Positions 13,001-25,101 of a DNA stretch of 64,000 nt are shown here, piece by piece (positions within the stretch are counted from its first letter, which is position 1; every line of letters starts with the position of its first letter). Location: the NCBI RefSeq assembly GCF_028769735.1, contig NC_088173.1, positions 22,570,038 to 22,634,037 of the forward strand, read 5' to 3'. The stretch is from Zonotrichia leucophrys gambelii (Eukaryota > Chordata > Aves > Passeriformes > Passerellidae). The notes below the pieces were generated by a model that saw nothing but the letters and a program-made list of their open reading frames with translations, had not been told where the DNA came from and ran no database searches. Both the position numbers and the translations under genes were made by a program.

Positions 13001-15284
13001 CCCATAGAAAATGAAAAATCCAAAAGGACACCTAGATAACTTTGGTGTTAGAATTATATTTTTGTTTATTTTTGTATAATTAAGGTACGCAGAACTCACT
13101 GTTTGAGCTTTCCAATCTTGCTTTATAAACATTTTAAAGCTGACCTGACTGAAAACGAAAACCAGGATGAAAGCATTAATTAAAAATTGAATAAATCTTT
13201 AAATGTCTTTTGACTCCTCAACACAGTGTGATTGTTTGAAAGGTATTCCTTGTTGTAGAATAAAACCTTCGTGCAGGATGAGGATCTCTGTTTAGGGCAC
13301 AGCTGTGCTTGTGTTCTAGCATTTGCAAAAGCAATATGATGATGCTGGGGACCTGACCTTGCATCCCAGAATGCCACACAAAGAGATGTTTTTAGTAGTT
13401 CTCCATCATGAAACTCGAGTATATTAGGAAATCCTGTGTCTGGCTTGGATACTGCTGCACACAAAAAGCTTGTAGAGCACTGCCCCGGAATCAGAATGGG
13501 TGACAGCCACAAAATGGATGGTAATTAACAGCATGTTGGAGGCACTTCTTGCTTTCCCAAATAATTCTCAACAAAATTTTTGTGATGAACTTTGAGAGCA
13601 CAATTTAAATAGGTTTCATAACTAAATGAACCTTTTTTATGTTTCTTCCAGATCAAGTCAGTGAAAGCTCAATTGCTTCTATTTTCGGGATAATGCAGGC
13701 AATTTTTTACAAACAGGGACAAAACTTCACCAGAATCTATTAAAGAAAAAAAGTCTGCTTTGTGCAAACCCAGCTGCTTGAAACTGTGCCAGAACGTGTC
13801 CTATAGGAATTAATCTTGTTTTGGGGGGAGGATGGTGTCTAATTTACCGTAAGATACAATTTTCCATTTCTGAGGCGTGCTTAGTACACAAGGCTGTCTT
13901 AATGGAGCATGGCAAGTCAAGTCAGCCACTGGAAAATGAATACCATAAAGCATCTCCTTGAAAACTTTTGCCCACTTTGGTAGAAGTGATCAGGGAAATT
14001 TCTCCTGAGCCTGTTGCTCTTCTGGGATGTGAATGCAAGACTTGGTAAATCCTCTGAACAACTTAGTGTTAATGAAGGAGACATTGTGGGGCAAGGGAGC
14101 GTTCAGTTGTGAAACGGACAATGCCAGAGCCAAAATCTTCATGCAGAAAGATGTTGACATCTTCCAGCCACATAGGAATTGGGAAACAATTGTCTTCCTT
14201 AGGTTGAGGTATGGGATTGTTTATCTAGGCTGGGCTGTTTGTCATATAGTTAGCTCAAAAATGGAACCAAGCAGGGAATACAAGAGCCAGAGTAAGCCAG
14301 TATTCAGCTGAAAGCCTTGCATTGAAAGGCAGGTTCCCAGCACTAGCCACAGAGAGAGAATTGCATTTTTAGGAGTGGGGAGAGCAAGGAGAACTCTGGA
14401 AGATGACCCCGGGCTTTTATCTCAGGGATGAATGGGAGTGGAGGCAGACTGGCAGATGAGGCTGGCAGGGACAAGTGCTGTCACCCCTTCCTAGCCAACG
14501 GGACAGAGTGGGTCCTGTGAAACCAAGCCAACAGTGTGGTGACCACAGGCAAGTCCATGTGGCCAGGCACAGCATGTATGCATTATGTACTTATACAGTA
14601 TAAGCTCAGACAAGGTCAGATTTTCTCCAGTGGAAGGCAAAACATGAAAATACAAAACTTTTTCTTGGGAGATGACAGTGAAATGGACAGCTGCTAAGGA
14701 TCACTTAGGAGGAGTGGAGAGGAGTTTGCACCAAATATATATTAATTCTGTATCCTTTTCTGTTCTTTGTAAATGCAGAAATGTAGGAAATTTTTTTCCT
14801 TCTTGCATGCCATTTTTCACACCAAGTTAAGATAGCGTTCTTTTGGGAAAAATTCAAGACAAACTGTAAAAGCAGCTTGAAAGCTCACCATTGTTTCAAA
14901 CAGTTCCTCATTGTCTATATTTTAAAAACTGACTTGAAATATCAAACCTCCAGCTTGTTTTGACTGGCCTCTGCCTGATATCATCTTACGGGATTCTTGC
15001 CAGTTGCTAAAGTCTAATGAAGATATGAATCTTTTTCCTCAAATCCTTGCAGACATGTCCCCTGTCCCTGGGGACAACATCAGCAGCCAGCTTCTCACTC
15101 AGACCTGCAACTCCACTGTCAGATTCAGCTTTGAAGTTCTGTGCAGTTTCTCCAGGGCACAGCCTTGTCCCTTGCACCCACCGCTGGCTGTTCCGCACAA
15201 GCTCTGGTGTCACACCTGGAGTCATGCCTTGAATCTGGGCTGTGCTTGCTGGTTGCAATTTTGCCATGCATGCCTATTATCACT
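10096..15284. other. Non-coding DNA, no gene supported
   Basis: No recognisable gene. At 13652-13743 a strong acceptor (T-rich tract ending CTTCCAG) is followed by 29 open codons and a TAA, but there is no conservation evidence. The stretch 14400-14560 and the part before 15284 are GC-richer, with overlapping open frames on both strands; this looks like composition rather than coding. Confidence 0.55.
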
Positions 15285-15996
15285 GTGGGGATGGGGCAGC
15301 CCTGGGTGTGGGGACAGATGGGGAACAAGGGGATGGAGAGCAGTGCCAAGGAAAGGGGCTTGGGAGTCCTGGTTGATGGCAAGTTGAATGTGAGTCATGG
15401 TGCCCTAGCAGCCAGGAGGGCCAGCCCTGTCCTGGGGGGCATCAGGAACATCATGGCCAGCCAGGCAAGGCAGGGGATTGTCCTGCTGTGATCTGCACTG
15501 GGCTGGGCTCACCTCGAGTGCTGGGGGCAGTTCTGGGCACCACAACTGAAAAAAAGATATGAAGCTATCAGTGAGTGTTCAAAAGAGAGGTGGGAACATG
15601 GGGGAAGAGGGGAAGCCTTATGAGGAGTGGCTGAGGTCACTTGGCCTGTTCAGCCTGCAAGAGGTTGAGGGGACACCTCACTGCAGCCTACAGCTTCCTC
15701 AAGAGCAGGCACCCATCTCTGTCATGCCCAACCATGGGACCTGAGGGAATGGCATAAAGCTGTGTCAGGAGGGTTTAGGTTAGATGCTACAACAAGGTTC
15801 CTCACCCAGAGGGTGGTTGGGCTCTGGAATAGATTCCTCAGGGAAGTGGTCACAGCCCCAAGCCTAACAGGGTTCAGGAAGCGTTTGGACAATGTTTTCA
15901 GGCATCTCATCCCAGTGTGTTTTTGGGGCTGTCCTGTGCAGGGCCAGGAGCTGGACTCGATGATCCCTTCTAGTGCAGGGTATTCTATGATTCTCT
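15285..15996 (+). mobile_element. CR1 LINE fragment, about 0.7 kb (plus strand)
   Basis: This is the longest CR1 piece in the window. It carries the end of the reverse-transcriptase ORF with frameshifts and stops. The recognisable parts in order are GLGVLVDGKLNVSHGALAAR (15358-15417), then a diverged middle with EEWLRSLGLFSLQEVEG (about 15619-15670), then the C-terminal TRFLTQRVVGLWNRFLREVV (about 15792-15850). The 3' UTR follows, with CTGGACTCGATGATCCCTTC and the diagnostic terminal ATTCTATGATTCT ending at about 15995. The open frames change between these parts, so the copy is a dead 5'-truncated pseudogene. The start is approximate, because the sequence before 15285 resembles CR1 less and less. 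Confidence 0.9.
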
Positions 15997-16247
15997 GAAA
16001 CTAGCAAAGGAGCTCTCCTTCTGGTAGCTTTCAATTCCCAAACACCCCAGCTGCCAACATTGTCTTTCCTTTCAATAACTTTATGGCATGTCTCTATGGC
16101 AAACACTTCATATGCTGGTGCCAAAACCAACAGGCTTTGAACTGTGCATTGCCAGAGTAGAAATGGTGTCACTACCACTGTGCCATTGTTTTCCCAGAGG
16201 ATGGCCTCTTATACAGGCCCATAGAGAGCCTTAATTTTGTATTGTTC

Positions 16248-16264
16248 AAAAAAAAAAAAAAAAA
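16248..16264 (+). repeat. Poly(A) run, 17 nt
   Basis: An uninterrupted A run in non-coding DNA. It lies about 250 bp past the CR1 3' end and is not that element's tail, since CR1 ends in an ATTCTATG-type repeat rather than poly(A). Confidence 0.9.
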
Positions 16265-18040
16265 GGAAAGTAAACTTTTTTGGATAATATGTAATTTCTT
16301 TAGGATGATTAAAAAGATATGAAGGAGTGTACAACTGCCAGCTTCTGGTTTGGTTGCTTTTTTAACTCTAACTCTACAAATGAGGTGGTATCAAGCAGAG
16401 GCCAGTCAAAACAAACAAGCCAATTTAAAAACTGAATTAAAATAGAAAATATCCCAAGGAAGGTGGAATCCAGTCCCTAATATGCATTAAAACCTGCATG
16501 GAAAGTCAAAATATAAATTAATCAATATTTGTGATTCATGAATGCTAAGTATAACTTGCTAGAATATTCCTATAGTTTATGATAAATGTTCTACTAAGTC
16601 TCTAAGAAATTGTTATCAGCCTTTTGCTCTGTAGTCAGTGTTGAGACAACTACTGGCAGATTTGCTTCTTATATTTTTAAAGTAGCCCCCAGACATGAGA
16701 ATTCTTAGACAAAAAGAGAAAATGTTTTGAGTTTGCAAGATTAATTGCTTAAGTGAAAGTCAATATGTGGCAGTGCAGTGATATGTTGAGACTAAAGATC
16801 ATTATATCCCAAGTGGAATTTTACAAATAATCAAATAGCAGCATTGTTTCAAGCAAAGGGAAAAGGTGACTGAGATTTGTAAAGTTAACTTGTTCTTGGG
16901 GTGCCTTGGTATTTTGCTGCATGTGTAGGAGGATTTGCAAATTCAGTCAACAACAGCCCATATGGCAGAGCCTTGCCCAGAGCTGAATGAACCATTGAGA
17001 ACATTCCTTTGAATAATAGCTTTTTAGTACAACATGAAATTCAGTAAACATATTATTTGCTGAGTGCATTTTACAGACTGTCTGGTTCTGGAGGGAGTAA
17101 AATCTGAAACGCAGCTACAGTGCAACCAGTAATTTTAAAGAAATGTGCCAGAAAGGTTATCCTGTGCATATTAATCAACAAGCTCTCAGTCTGATGTCAG
17201 ATGGAGGCTGAGTGGTTTGGCAAACACCAATGGAGTATTATTTTCTGGGATAAAACCCCAGTAATCTTTACATGCTGCAGGTACTGTGTCATACATTTCC
17301 TGCTCACTAGTTCTAGCTCAAATTCAAATGCATGTTAGTGTTTGAATTTTCCCATATGCATCAATCTTCTTGATGTTTTTTAAGCTTTGTAGTGTAATGG
17401 CAATGAGTTTCAGGGTTACAGTTCATGGCAATTTTAAAGTGTGAAGCCTTTTGAAGAACAATACTTTATGTCTCCTGGAAGGTCCAAGCAGGAATTTGTA
17501 CCTGACAGACATCACTCATTGTATTTTCCTTTGCAACATGTTTTTCACCTCTGAATAAACGGTTCAGATCTTCTTGCTTCCCTTTCTCGTCATCCTAGCT
17601 TTTGGTCAAGGTAAGATCAGACCATCTACACTGTTCCTGCTAAGCAGCAATGAAGGCTGGGAGCTCAGAGGTGGAAATGTGACAGCTTTAAGCATGCAGA
17701 GGGGCTGCAGGCACTCTTTACAGTTTCCATAACTCAGGTGTCTGAACTCCAAGATTTTATCTGTAAAAATGAGTTCACAGGTAAAATGATGAATTAAAAA
17801 ATATGAAAATGAGCTATTAGCTTCTTTGCTGTGGCCCCCTGCCTTCTGTGCCCCAACAATTGTGTATGTTTCATTTTTTCCCAGGAAATTTCTTTCCCCC
17901 TAACTGAAAGATCTGGAAATATGCTTCAAAAAGAGAAATAAAGATGTCTCCCTTCCCTGACATTCTGGTGCTGCAGGTTAAGAAATACTTCCCAAAAGGG
18001 AAAAATTAATACTAAAACCATCAGCTTCGGCAACATCATT

Positions 18041-18068
18041 GCTGCATATGACTGGCTGCATATGACTG
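18041..18068. repeat. 14-bp perfect tandem duplication
   Basis: GCTGCATATGACTG occurs twice back to back. It is a simple local duplication. Confidence 0.9.
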
Positions 18069-20203
18069 GCAGATTTGTTTTTGTTCTGAAACGCAGTGTA
18101 CAGAGGTGGCAGTGCTCTCATGGCTCTTGGTGTGGGGCCAGAGGGGGAGCATCAGCCCGGGGGTTTAATGGCGATATTGCAACACTGAGAGCAGCTGCTG
18201 GACTGCACGGTGAGGAGAAACATTTCCATGGGATTTCTGCTGTGTGGGGTGAGAGTGGGAACATCTGAACCTCGTGTTGAGCTCCCAGATGCACAAACAC
18301 ATGTCTGAGCTGACACACAGGGAAGCATTGTTCATCAGTTAAAAATTGGCATCTGTTACTTCCTCCCTTTGGGCCAGACTGGGAACCATATTGTGACTCT
18401 TTAGGTGCTCTGGCAACAAAACTACATATTGCCCCACACTGAAGAATTAGTTATTAGTACAAAGGGAAAGACTGTGAAATACAACGGAAATGTGTATTAG
18501 CAAATGCAATGGGATGGGACAGGTGACAGGAGACACACAAGAGATGGCTTTGAACTGAGTTTGATTTAGAAATGGATGTACCACTGCACATAGTGCTGCC
18601 AGACTCATTAGTGTCTTTTGATTTTTTTCTTTTCCCTTTTTTTTTCTTTTATACTTAATAAAAATTGGAAAAAGTGTAGAACAAAATGAAAACCACAGAG
18701 CTCTGTTGATGTTTACAAGACCTCAGCTGGACTGTGGTCAGGGAGCAGTTGCTTTGCTTTTTGCTGGTATTATTTCCCAGGCTGACTTTCTCGTGTAAAC
18801 CACAGCTGTGAGCAGGTGGCAGTGCATGTTCATGTGTGCTTCATGGAGGGGAATGGCCTCTCTTTGAATCTTGTGCATTTTTTTTCATGTTCAGCTGAAA
18901 ACATAATTTACAATGGCAGACAGATATAAACAAGAATTTCACAAGATGAAAGCAAAATACAAAGTCCAAAACTCCTAGTGTTTTGGTTTCTTTTCCTAGT
19001 TATGCTTGATATTTAAGTGTACTTTACAATGAAATACATGTTTAGAAAAGAGGTCAGACTGGGTGAATACGTAATTAAATTTCTTTTTCTTCAGATGAAA
19101 GTGGAATTCTCTTTCTTTTTAATTTGGAAAAAGGTCAAGCCTCACTCCCCTATTGCTACATTTTTTTCCATGGAGAATAGACTTGATTGTTCTCCAAACA
19201 TTGTTTCCTGTTCTTCACAGAGGGGAAATGTTTATTCCTTGTTCCTAATAATCAGACATACTGTAATGACTTGCTCACAAGGAAGAAAAAAAAATACAGG
19301 AAAGTTAAGACTGATGATTAATGTTTTCTTTATTCTGAAATTTTAGAAGCAGTAGAGCAGGGGCTTTTATAAGAAATATGTGTGATACATTGGAAAACCT
19401 GGATAAGCTGAAGGATGTATATCACAAGCAAAAGATGAGTACAAAGAGGCATTGGAGAGAAGCATTTTCTCTGTCACTGCTCATCCAAGCAGGCACAATC
19501 TTTTTGGTGCCTGTAAGAGGGGCGAGAATGCAAAATTGGAAGGCTGTCAGACCAATGCTATTCACTTAATTGCTTTGGTTGGGTTTGATTGGGGTGATCA
19601 CAGTGCATCATTCAAATGGCAGTTTAATGTGTCCCAGCAGATATTTTAAGCTGCTGCTCAGGCAAGATCTGTTGGTTGAATGTTTCAGGATGTTCCTGAA
19701 GCCATGGCTGTTCCCCATGCACCAGACCTCGGAAAACCAGGGGCTTGCCTGCAAGAGAGACTCTGTCAGTGAAACCAGCATAACTGCCCCTGGAGCCAAG
19801 GTGCACAGCTGTGCATACTAAAACTCCTCTTGGACTGACATAGGGTAAGCCAAAGCAAAACACAGCAGTTAAAGCCACAAGCCACATGGTTTTCTTGCCT
19901 TTATTTTTTAACATAAAGTCGTGTACTGAGAAGACTTTCCCACATAGTTCCAGACTAAAACTTTTATTGTAACTTTTCCACATCTATAGATTCTGCTTGA
20001 AGAAGAAGCCTATTAGTTGTTCTCTAAATAAAATAAGTGTGTTAGCAGATATAAATGCTTACAGTGACCTTTAGTGACCTACAGTTGTTCACAATGTGTT
20101 CGCTTCAACAGAAAAATTAATTTTTCTAATGCAAGTGGTGGGGTTCTGATATCCCAGAATCAATCAGTTCCCAGTCTCTGAATGTGAGATTTTTAAGTCA
20201 GGG

Positions 20204-20270
20204 AATATATATATATATATATTCACACATGCACACACACACACATACATATATATTTTTTTTTTTTTTT
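20204..20270. repeat. Compound microsatellite (AT)n-(CA)n-T15
   Basis: A pure AT run at about 20204-20222 is followed by a slightly interrupted CA run (20224-20247), another short AT piece and a 15-nt T run (20256-20270). It is likely length-polymorphic. Confidence 0.9.
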
Positions 20271-23200
20271 CATTCTACTCAACTCTTTATTTCCTTCTGC
20301 CCATACTTATATGGAGCAGTGCTTCTCCCAAGATAAAAAAGTCTCTCTTTCTGAATCTCATTCTCCTTCTAGTTGCTCATGTGGAACATTCACTTCCCTT
20401 TTCTGCAATGGGTTTAGAGTAAGTGTTGTTACTATCCTAAAATACAGCTCATCAGTTGCTACTGAGGGCATAGGAAAAGAGTGATAATTCTGTTGTTTAA
20501 ACTTAAGGAATTTTTTTTCACAGATCCTAAATATCTCAAGAAAAAAATCAGAGATAATACATTTAGAGTGAAGGGTAATCCTGTTCTTGAAAGCCCTTGT
20601 TCTGAGAATTTCTCCATCAGTTTTTCCCTTTTGAAAACTGTCAGGCAAATGAGAAGATAATTTATATACTCTTTACATTCTTCCCAGATGTTCCTATTCC
20701 ATTCTGTTAATTTAATGTTACTTCTCAAATGTAATGGATTTTTAATGAGGGATCTAAATTAAGATACAAAATAAAACTAATTAATTAAAATGTAAATGAG
20801 TATTGGAAGCAATGAAAACAGCAATGAAGATGCATAGAGAATCTAAGACTAAAAAGCATCAACAGAAAACAATGATACCATGTGGCAAAGAATTAGGCTG
20901 ATATATTTCTGAAAGTTATGAATTTTAAAAATCAAATCTCTGGAGGAAAAGGGAGTTCTGTAAGGATTTTGTCTGTACAAATAGAAAGGAAAAAATTAGA
21001 TTATGGTAAGTGGCAGAAAAACCCCTAAATCTGAGGGAGAACACTAAAATTCAGCTGAGTTTGATGAACACTCTGGCTGCTACAAAATATAGTTGCAAAT
21101 CTTTTTTGAGGTGTTTATACCAGAATTACAGCTGATAAAACAAGACGGGGCCTGTGTTTCTTCATGTTGATTTAATTCCACCCAACTTAAAGAATCACAC
21201 TGAGTTCAGTGCACTACGTTATAGGGGAGGCATTGATAAGCTGGAAAGGCTTCAGAAAAAAAGCAGAGAAAATGAGTGGAGAGCTAGGGTGTGGAGTAAG
21301 AGAAAGAAAAGATAAGTAAAACAAGCCCAGAGCAGCATTCCTTAGTTATAATGAGAACAAAATAAGTGGTGTCAGGCTGTGATGTCTGGGAGGCACTGAA
21401 CCTATATGCACCTAAGAATATAACTGGGACAAACAGGATGGCACCAATGGTGGCTGTGGAGAAAATAACAAAAAAAACCCTGACACTGGAAGTCAGAGCT
21501 TCTTGGGTCATGGCACACTTACCACATTAGCTTGGTATGTGACAGAAATTCGTCCCTGGTCCCACTTTCTGTCACCACCTAACACAAGCTGAGGCAGGAG
21601 CCAGCACTGGCCTCTTCCAAGCACCAAAGCTCTGGCTGGCATCTAATTCACAGAATTTCTAGGCTCCATCAGACCTGGCTTTTGGTGCATGTCTAGCTGG
21701 AGGCAGGCAGCTCCCATGGCACACATGCCCAATGCCAACCCCCTGCCTTCTTCCAGTAGAGAGAGGGTCCTTGGGCAGGAAGCTTGTGTTTGCAGCAAGA
21801 ATTTTGGTAGAGGACATGGAGATGTGACTGCAATGGGTGAATGTTTATTACAAATTTCAGTATTGGATCCTACCTCTAGATTGTGCAGCAGTGGAGGAGG
21901 AAATAGACACCATTTTCCTTCCTTCACAATGCTGTGGTTAGGCACAGAGTCTGAAGGGGCTTAGATGCTCCTGCAGCTGTGGACACCATTTCTGGCAACA
22001 CTGTAGATCATGTGGCAAACCCTAAATTTTCATAAAACAGATCTAAATCTATTACAGAGATGATAGATGAACTATGTATATATTTACCTCTAACTACTGT
22101 GATTGTATAATATCAACATTAAGGATTTTACACATCAATGTTTGTCATTATTTAATGTTAAAACATTACCTCAAGTTTGGTAGTAGAAGAAAAGCTGGTT
22201 GTTATCAGGGATATCCAAGAGATGTACTGGGTATGTGTTTTGAGCCCTAGGGAGAGCACCAACATAAATTACACAAGCAGTGGTTAGGATGAGGAGGACA
22301 GGAACACACAAGTTAAGTGAATTGCAAATATGTGACCAATCTTAAACCAGCAACATTTCAGCCTGAGCTGAAATAATCATGTGAAATTTTAGTACCACGT
22401 TTTCTCATACTAAAAAGGTGATGCTTTGTGTAAGCAGCTGTGAATGTCTGAAATCCCTTCTAAGCCATGAGAAATAATTAGATCAGTTGACTCAGATACA
22501 ACAGTGCTATTATTCACTGACTGGGCTTACTTGTGACACTGGAAAGGTCTGAATTTTTATAGGTTTATGAGGCTGAAAATGAGACTGTCTTAGAAGATGC
22601 CACAGCCCTGAAAATGACAAGTAATGGGTCAGAATCTGCTGATAAAATGTAATCTGAGGATTTGATGATCAACCAGCACCCGCATCCTATTCCTTTACGA
22701 TTTTTTTTTCCTGCCTGCTTCCATCTGGCCTGAATGCAGCTCAGCAGGGAGCCCTAAATCCTGCTGGTTTTGTGTTTATAGCAGCATAACCCTTGATTCA
22801 GAGCCTTTGATAGCTCCCCTCTGGCTGCCACACACCACACATGTGCGGGAGATACACACCAGCTGTGAAGTCAAGCTGGCAGGGACTGAAGGCTAATGAG
22901 ACTTTGTGTAGCTCCCAATTCTCACATCAGAGAAGTGCTCCAGCAGCTCCTGCCAGGTTCAGCTGTGTCTCGCTGTGAAACAACCCTTTAATGCACTCCC
23001 CTTCCCCTCCAGTGTCCTCTGCCTCCTTTCAGTGCCCTGCTGGTCCAGACAAGTGGCTGGAGGGTTTGGTGCACTTGTATAGGGTGGGCTCTTTGGGAAG
23101 CTGTGGTGTGGATGTGGCCTCTGCTTCAAGGAGCCTGTAAATCACGGGTGTTGGGAAAACAGAAGGGTACACAAGATCGTTTTAGATGCAACTGGTTTCT

Positions 23201-23292
23201 ATCTTTTCCCCTAAGTATCAAGTACAGGCAAGTAAACTTACAGGATTGCATTAGGTGGATATATTTTAAGGCAGTTTTAAAGGGAACATATT

Positions 23293-23341
23293 TAAAATAA
23301 TTTAATTAAATTTTAATTAAAATTTTATAAAAATTATTTTA
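23293..23341. repeat. AT-only inverted repeat
   Basis: TAAAATAATTT at 23293-23303 pairs with AAATTATTTTA at 23331-23341. The 27-bp spacer is itself nearly all A/T and contains TTAATTAA palindromes, so the block could extrude a cruciform or be an easily unwound element. Confidence 0.7.
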
Positions 23342-25073
23342 CCATTCTGAAAATGGTAGCAACTACCTCTAATTGCTTAGGATGCTTGGTTGAAAAACAT
23401 AACTATCTTCTAAAGAAGTTTGTAAAGAATTATCATTATAGGACTGAGTTTGGCAGACATATACTATATTTCTATATAATCTCAGCTCAGAAATCTGTTT
23501 CACATTTTGCATGTATTGTTTATGGCTGATAGGTATTTTTTCACATTCTCTGATATGAATTATCTCCCTTTCATTGAATAAATTGGCTTTGTAGTAAATG
23601 TGATATGTAGCATTGTAGCAACTTCACATTTATCTGATGAAAGCATTTTTTTGTGATTCATTGCAAGGTGCTCTGAGAAACTGGAATAAAAACCTTTTCT
23701 TGTCTGTAAGGACAATTGTATAATTCATATACATGTATAAATTTCAACCCATAGATGTAGGTGGTTGCTGGTGATACCTGCCTGTTCATCATGTGCTTTG
23801 TACCCATGCAATGCAAATGAGAGCTGAGGACTAAAGAACAGAAAATAATGAAGTGTCTGTTGCACATGCCAAAGAAAACCACAGGAACACCAGTAACTGC
23901 AGGACGAGGTGGAAGAGGCAGAAGTGACAGACAAGAGCCAAGTGTTGTCACTGTTATCATTTGCTTTGATTAAAGACCTATTTGCCATGACCAATCATTT
24001 ACTAGGTGTTCAAACAAGTGGCTGTCAGAGAAGGCTTCAGGAGAACAGCAGCAATGAGGTTTTGAAGATAAATGTCCATTTTACCTATCCTCCCACTGCT
24101 GCTGGAAAATGAATGTCAGTGCTAATGAAGAAAAGGTCTCTTGGGATAACAGGAAGCTGCAGAGTTAGAAATGTGGGGTTTGTTTACTCTCTGTAGAGAA
24201 AAGATCTCAATGCTTTTTCTGTCACTGCAGTTTTTAAGATACTTGGATTTATAAGTCCCTAAGTTCTGAATACCACATACCTCAAATAACTCCCAATCAT
24301 TAAGAGAAAAATTGCCACGAAGAAAAGAGCTGGAATGTACTTGCTCATGATTTATTTTGCTACATGCTCAAGACCTTGGTCTAGTTCAGTTTTCTTATTA
24401 GGCAGGTTTTCATAACCTCCTGCAATGGTTGTTACATAGTTTAGTCCATTGTCTTAGAAGTGAAATGACTGATGGAAATGTATCATAAAAAAGTCACTTA
24501 AAACAACAATGACAAGCTCAAAAAAGCAATAATTATCACTTATCAACATTGAATGAAGATTAAAAAGATAACTTCAAAATAGAAATTACTTATTGAATTA
24601 TATTCTTGGTGTAAGACTGGAAGTTTGGGAAATATTTTGCATGTTTATTTTTTTTTGGATAGCTGTGGATACAAACTTTTTTTAAAAAAGGAGGAGCCCA
24701 AAATAAACTTCAAAAAATAGAGGGGCCTAAATTAAGCATCCTAAATGGTTTTCAGACACCTAGCTCCATGGCTTCTGTCTCCTTTTACCAAAGTACTCTA
24801 CAGCTCCCACTGACCCTCTTTTATTTGTTCCCTGGAATTTAAAAGTTCCTCTATTTTTCAATGCTTCAAAAATATGACTTCTTAAATTAGAGTACTAAAT
24901 ATAGAGTTATGAGTTCAGTCATAACTGGTCATTAAATACTAACAAAAGAGGAAGGCTGGCTCAACTTCATATCCACACCCAGAGGAAAACATTATATACT
25001 GATTATTACAGAGCATTTGAAACTATATTGAGAGGAATTTATAATTTTTTGATATCAAGTGTTCATATACTCT

Positions 25074-25101
25074 TAATCCTTTACAACTAATCCTTTACAA
25101 T
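25074..25101. repeat. 14-bp tandem duplication
   Basis: TAATCCTTTACAAC is followed directly by a copy differing only at the last base. Confidence 0.8.

Larger units (their letters stand above)
15997..20203. other. Non-coding DNA, no gene supported
   Basis: Nothing recognisable except a 17-nt poly(A) run at 16248-16264 and a 14-bp tandem duplication at 18041-18068. A GC-richer patch near 18080-18260 has open frames on both strands, but no splice borders or domain content. Confidence 0.6.

Noticed and set aside
15004..15491. Several overlapping open frames of 60-127 codons on both strands
   Set aside because: They lie in a GC-rich stretch that merges into the CR1 fragment; the frames conflict with each other and only the CR1 part is recognisable.
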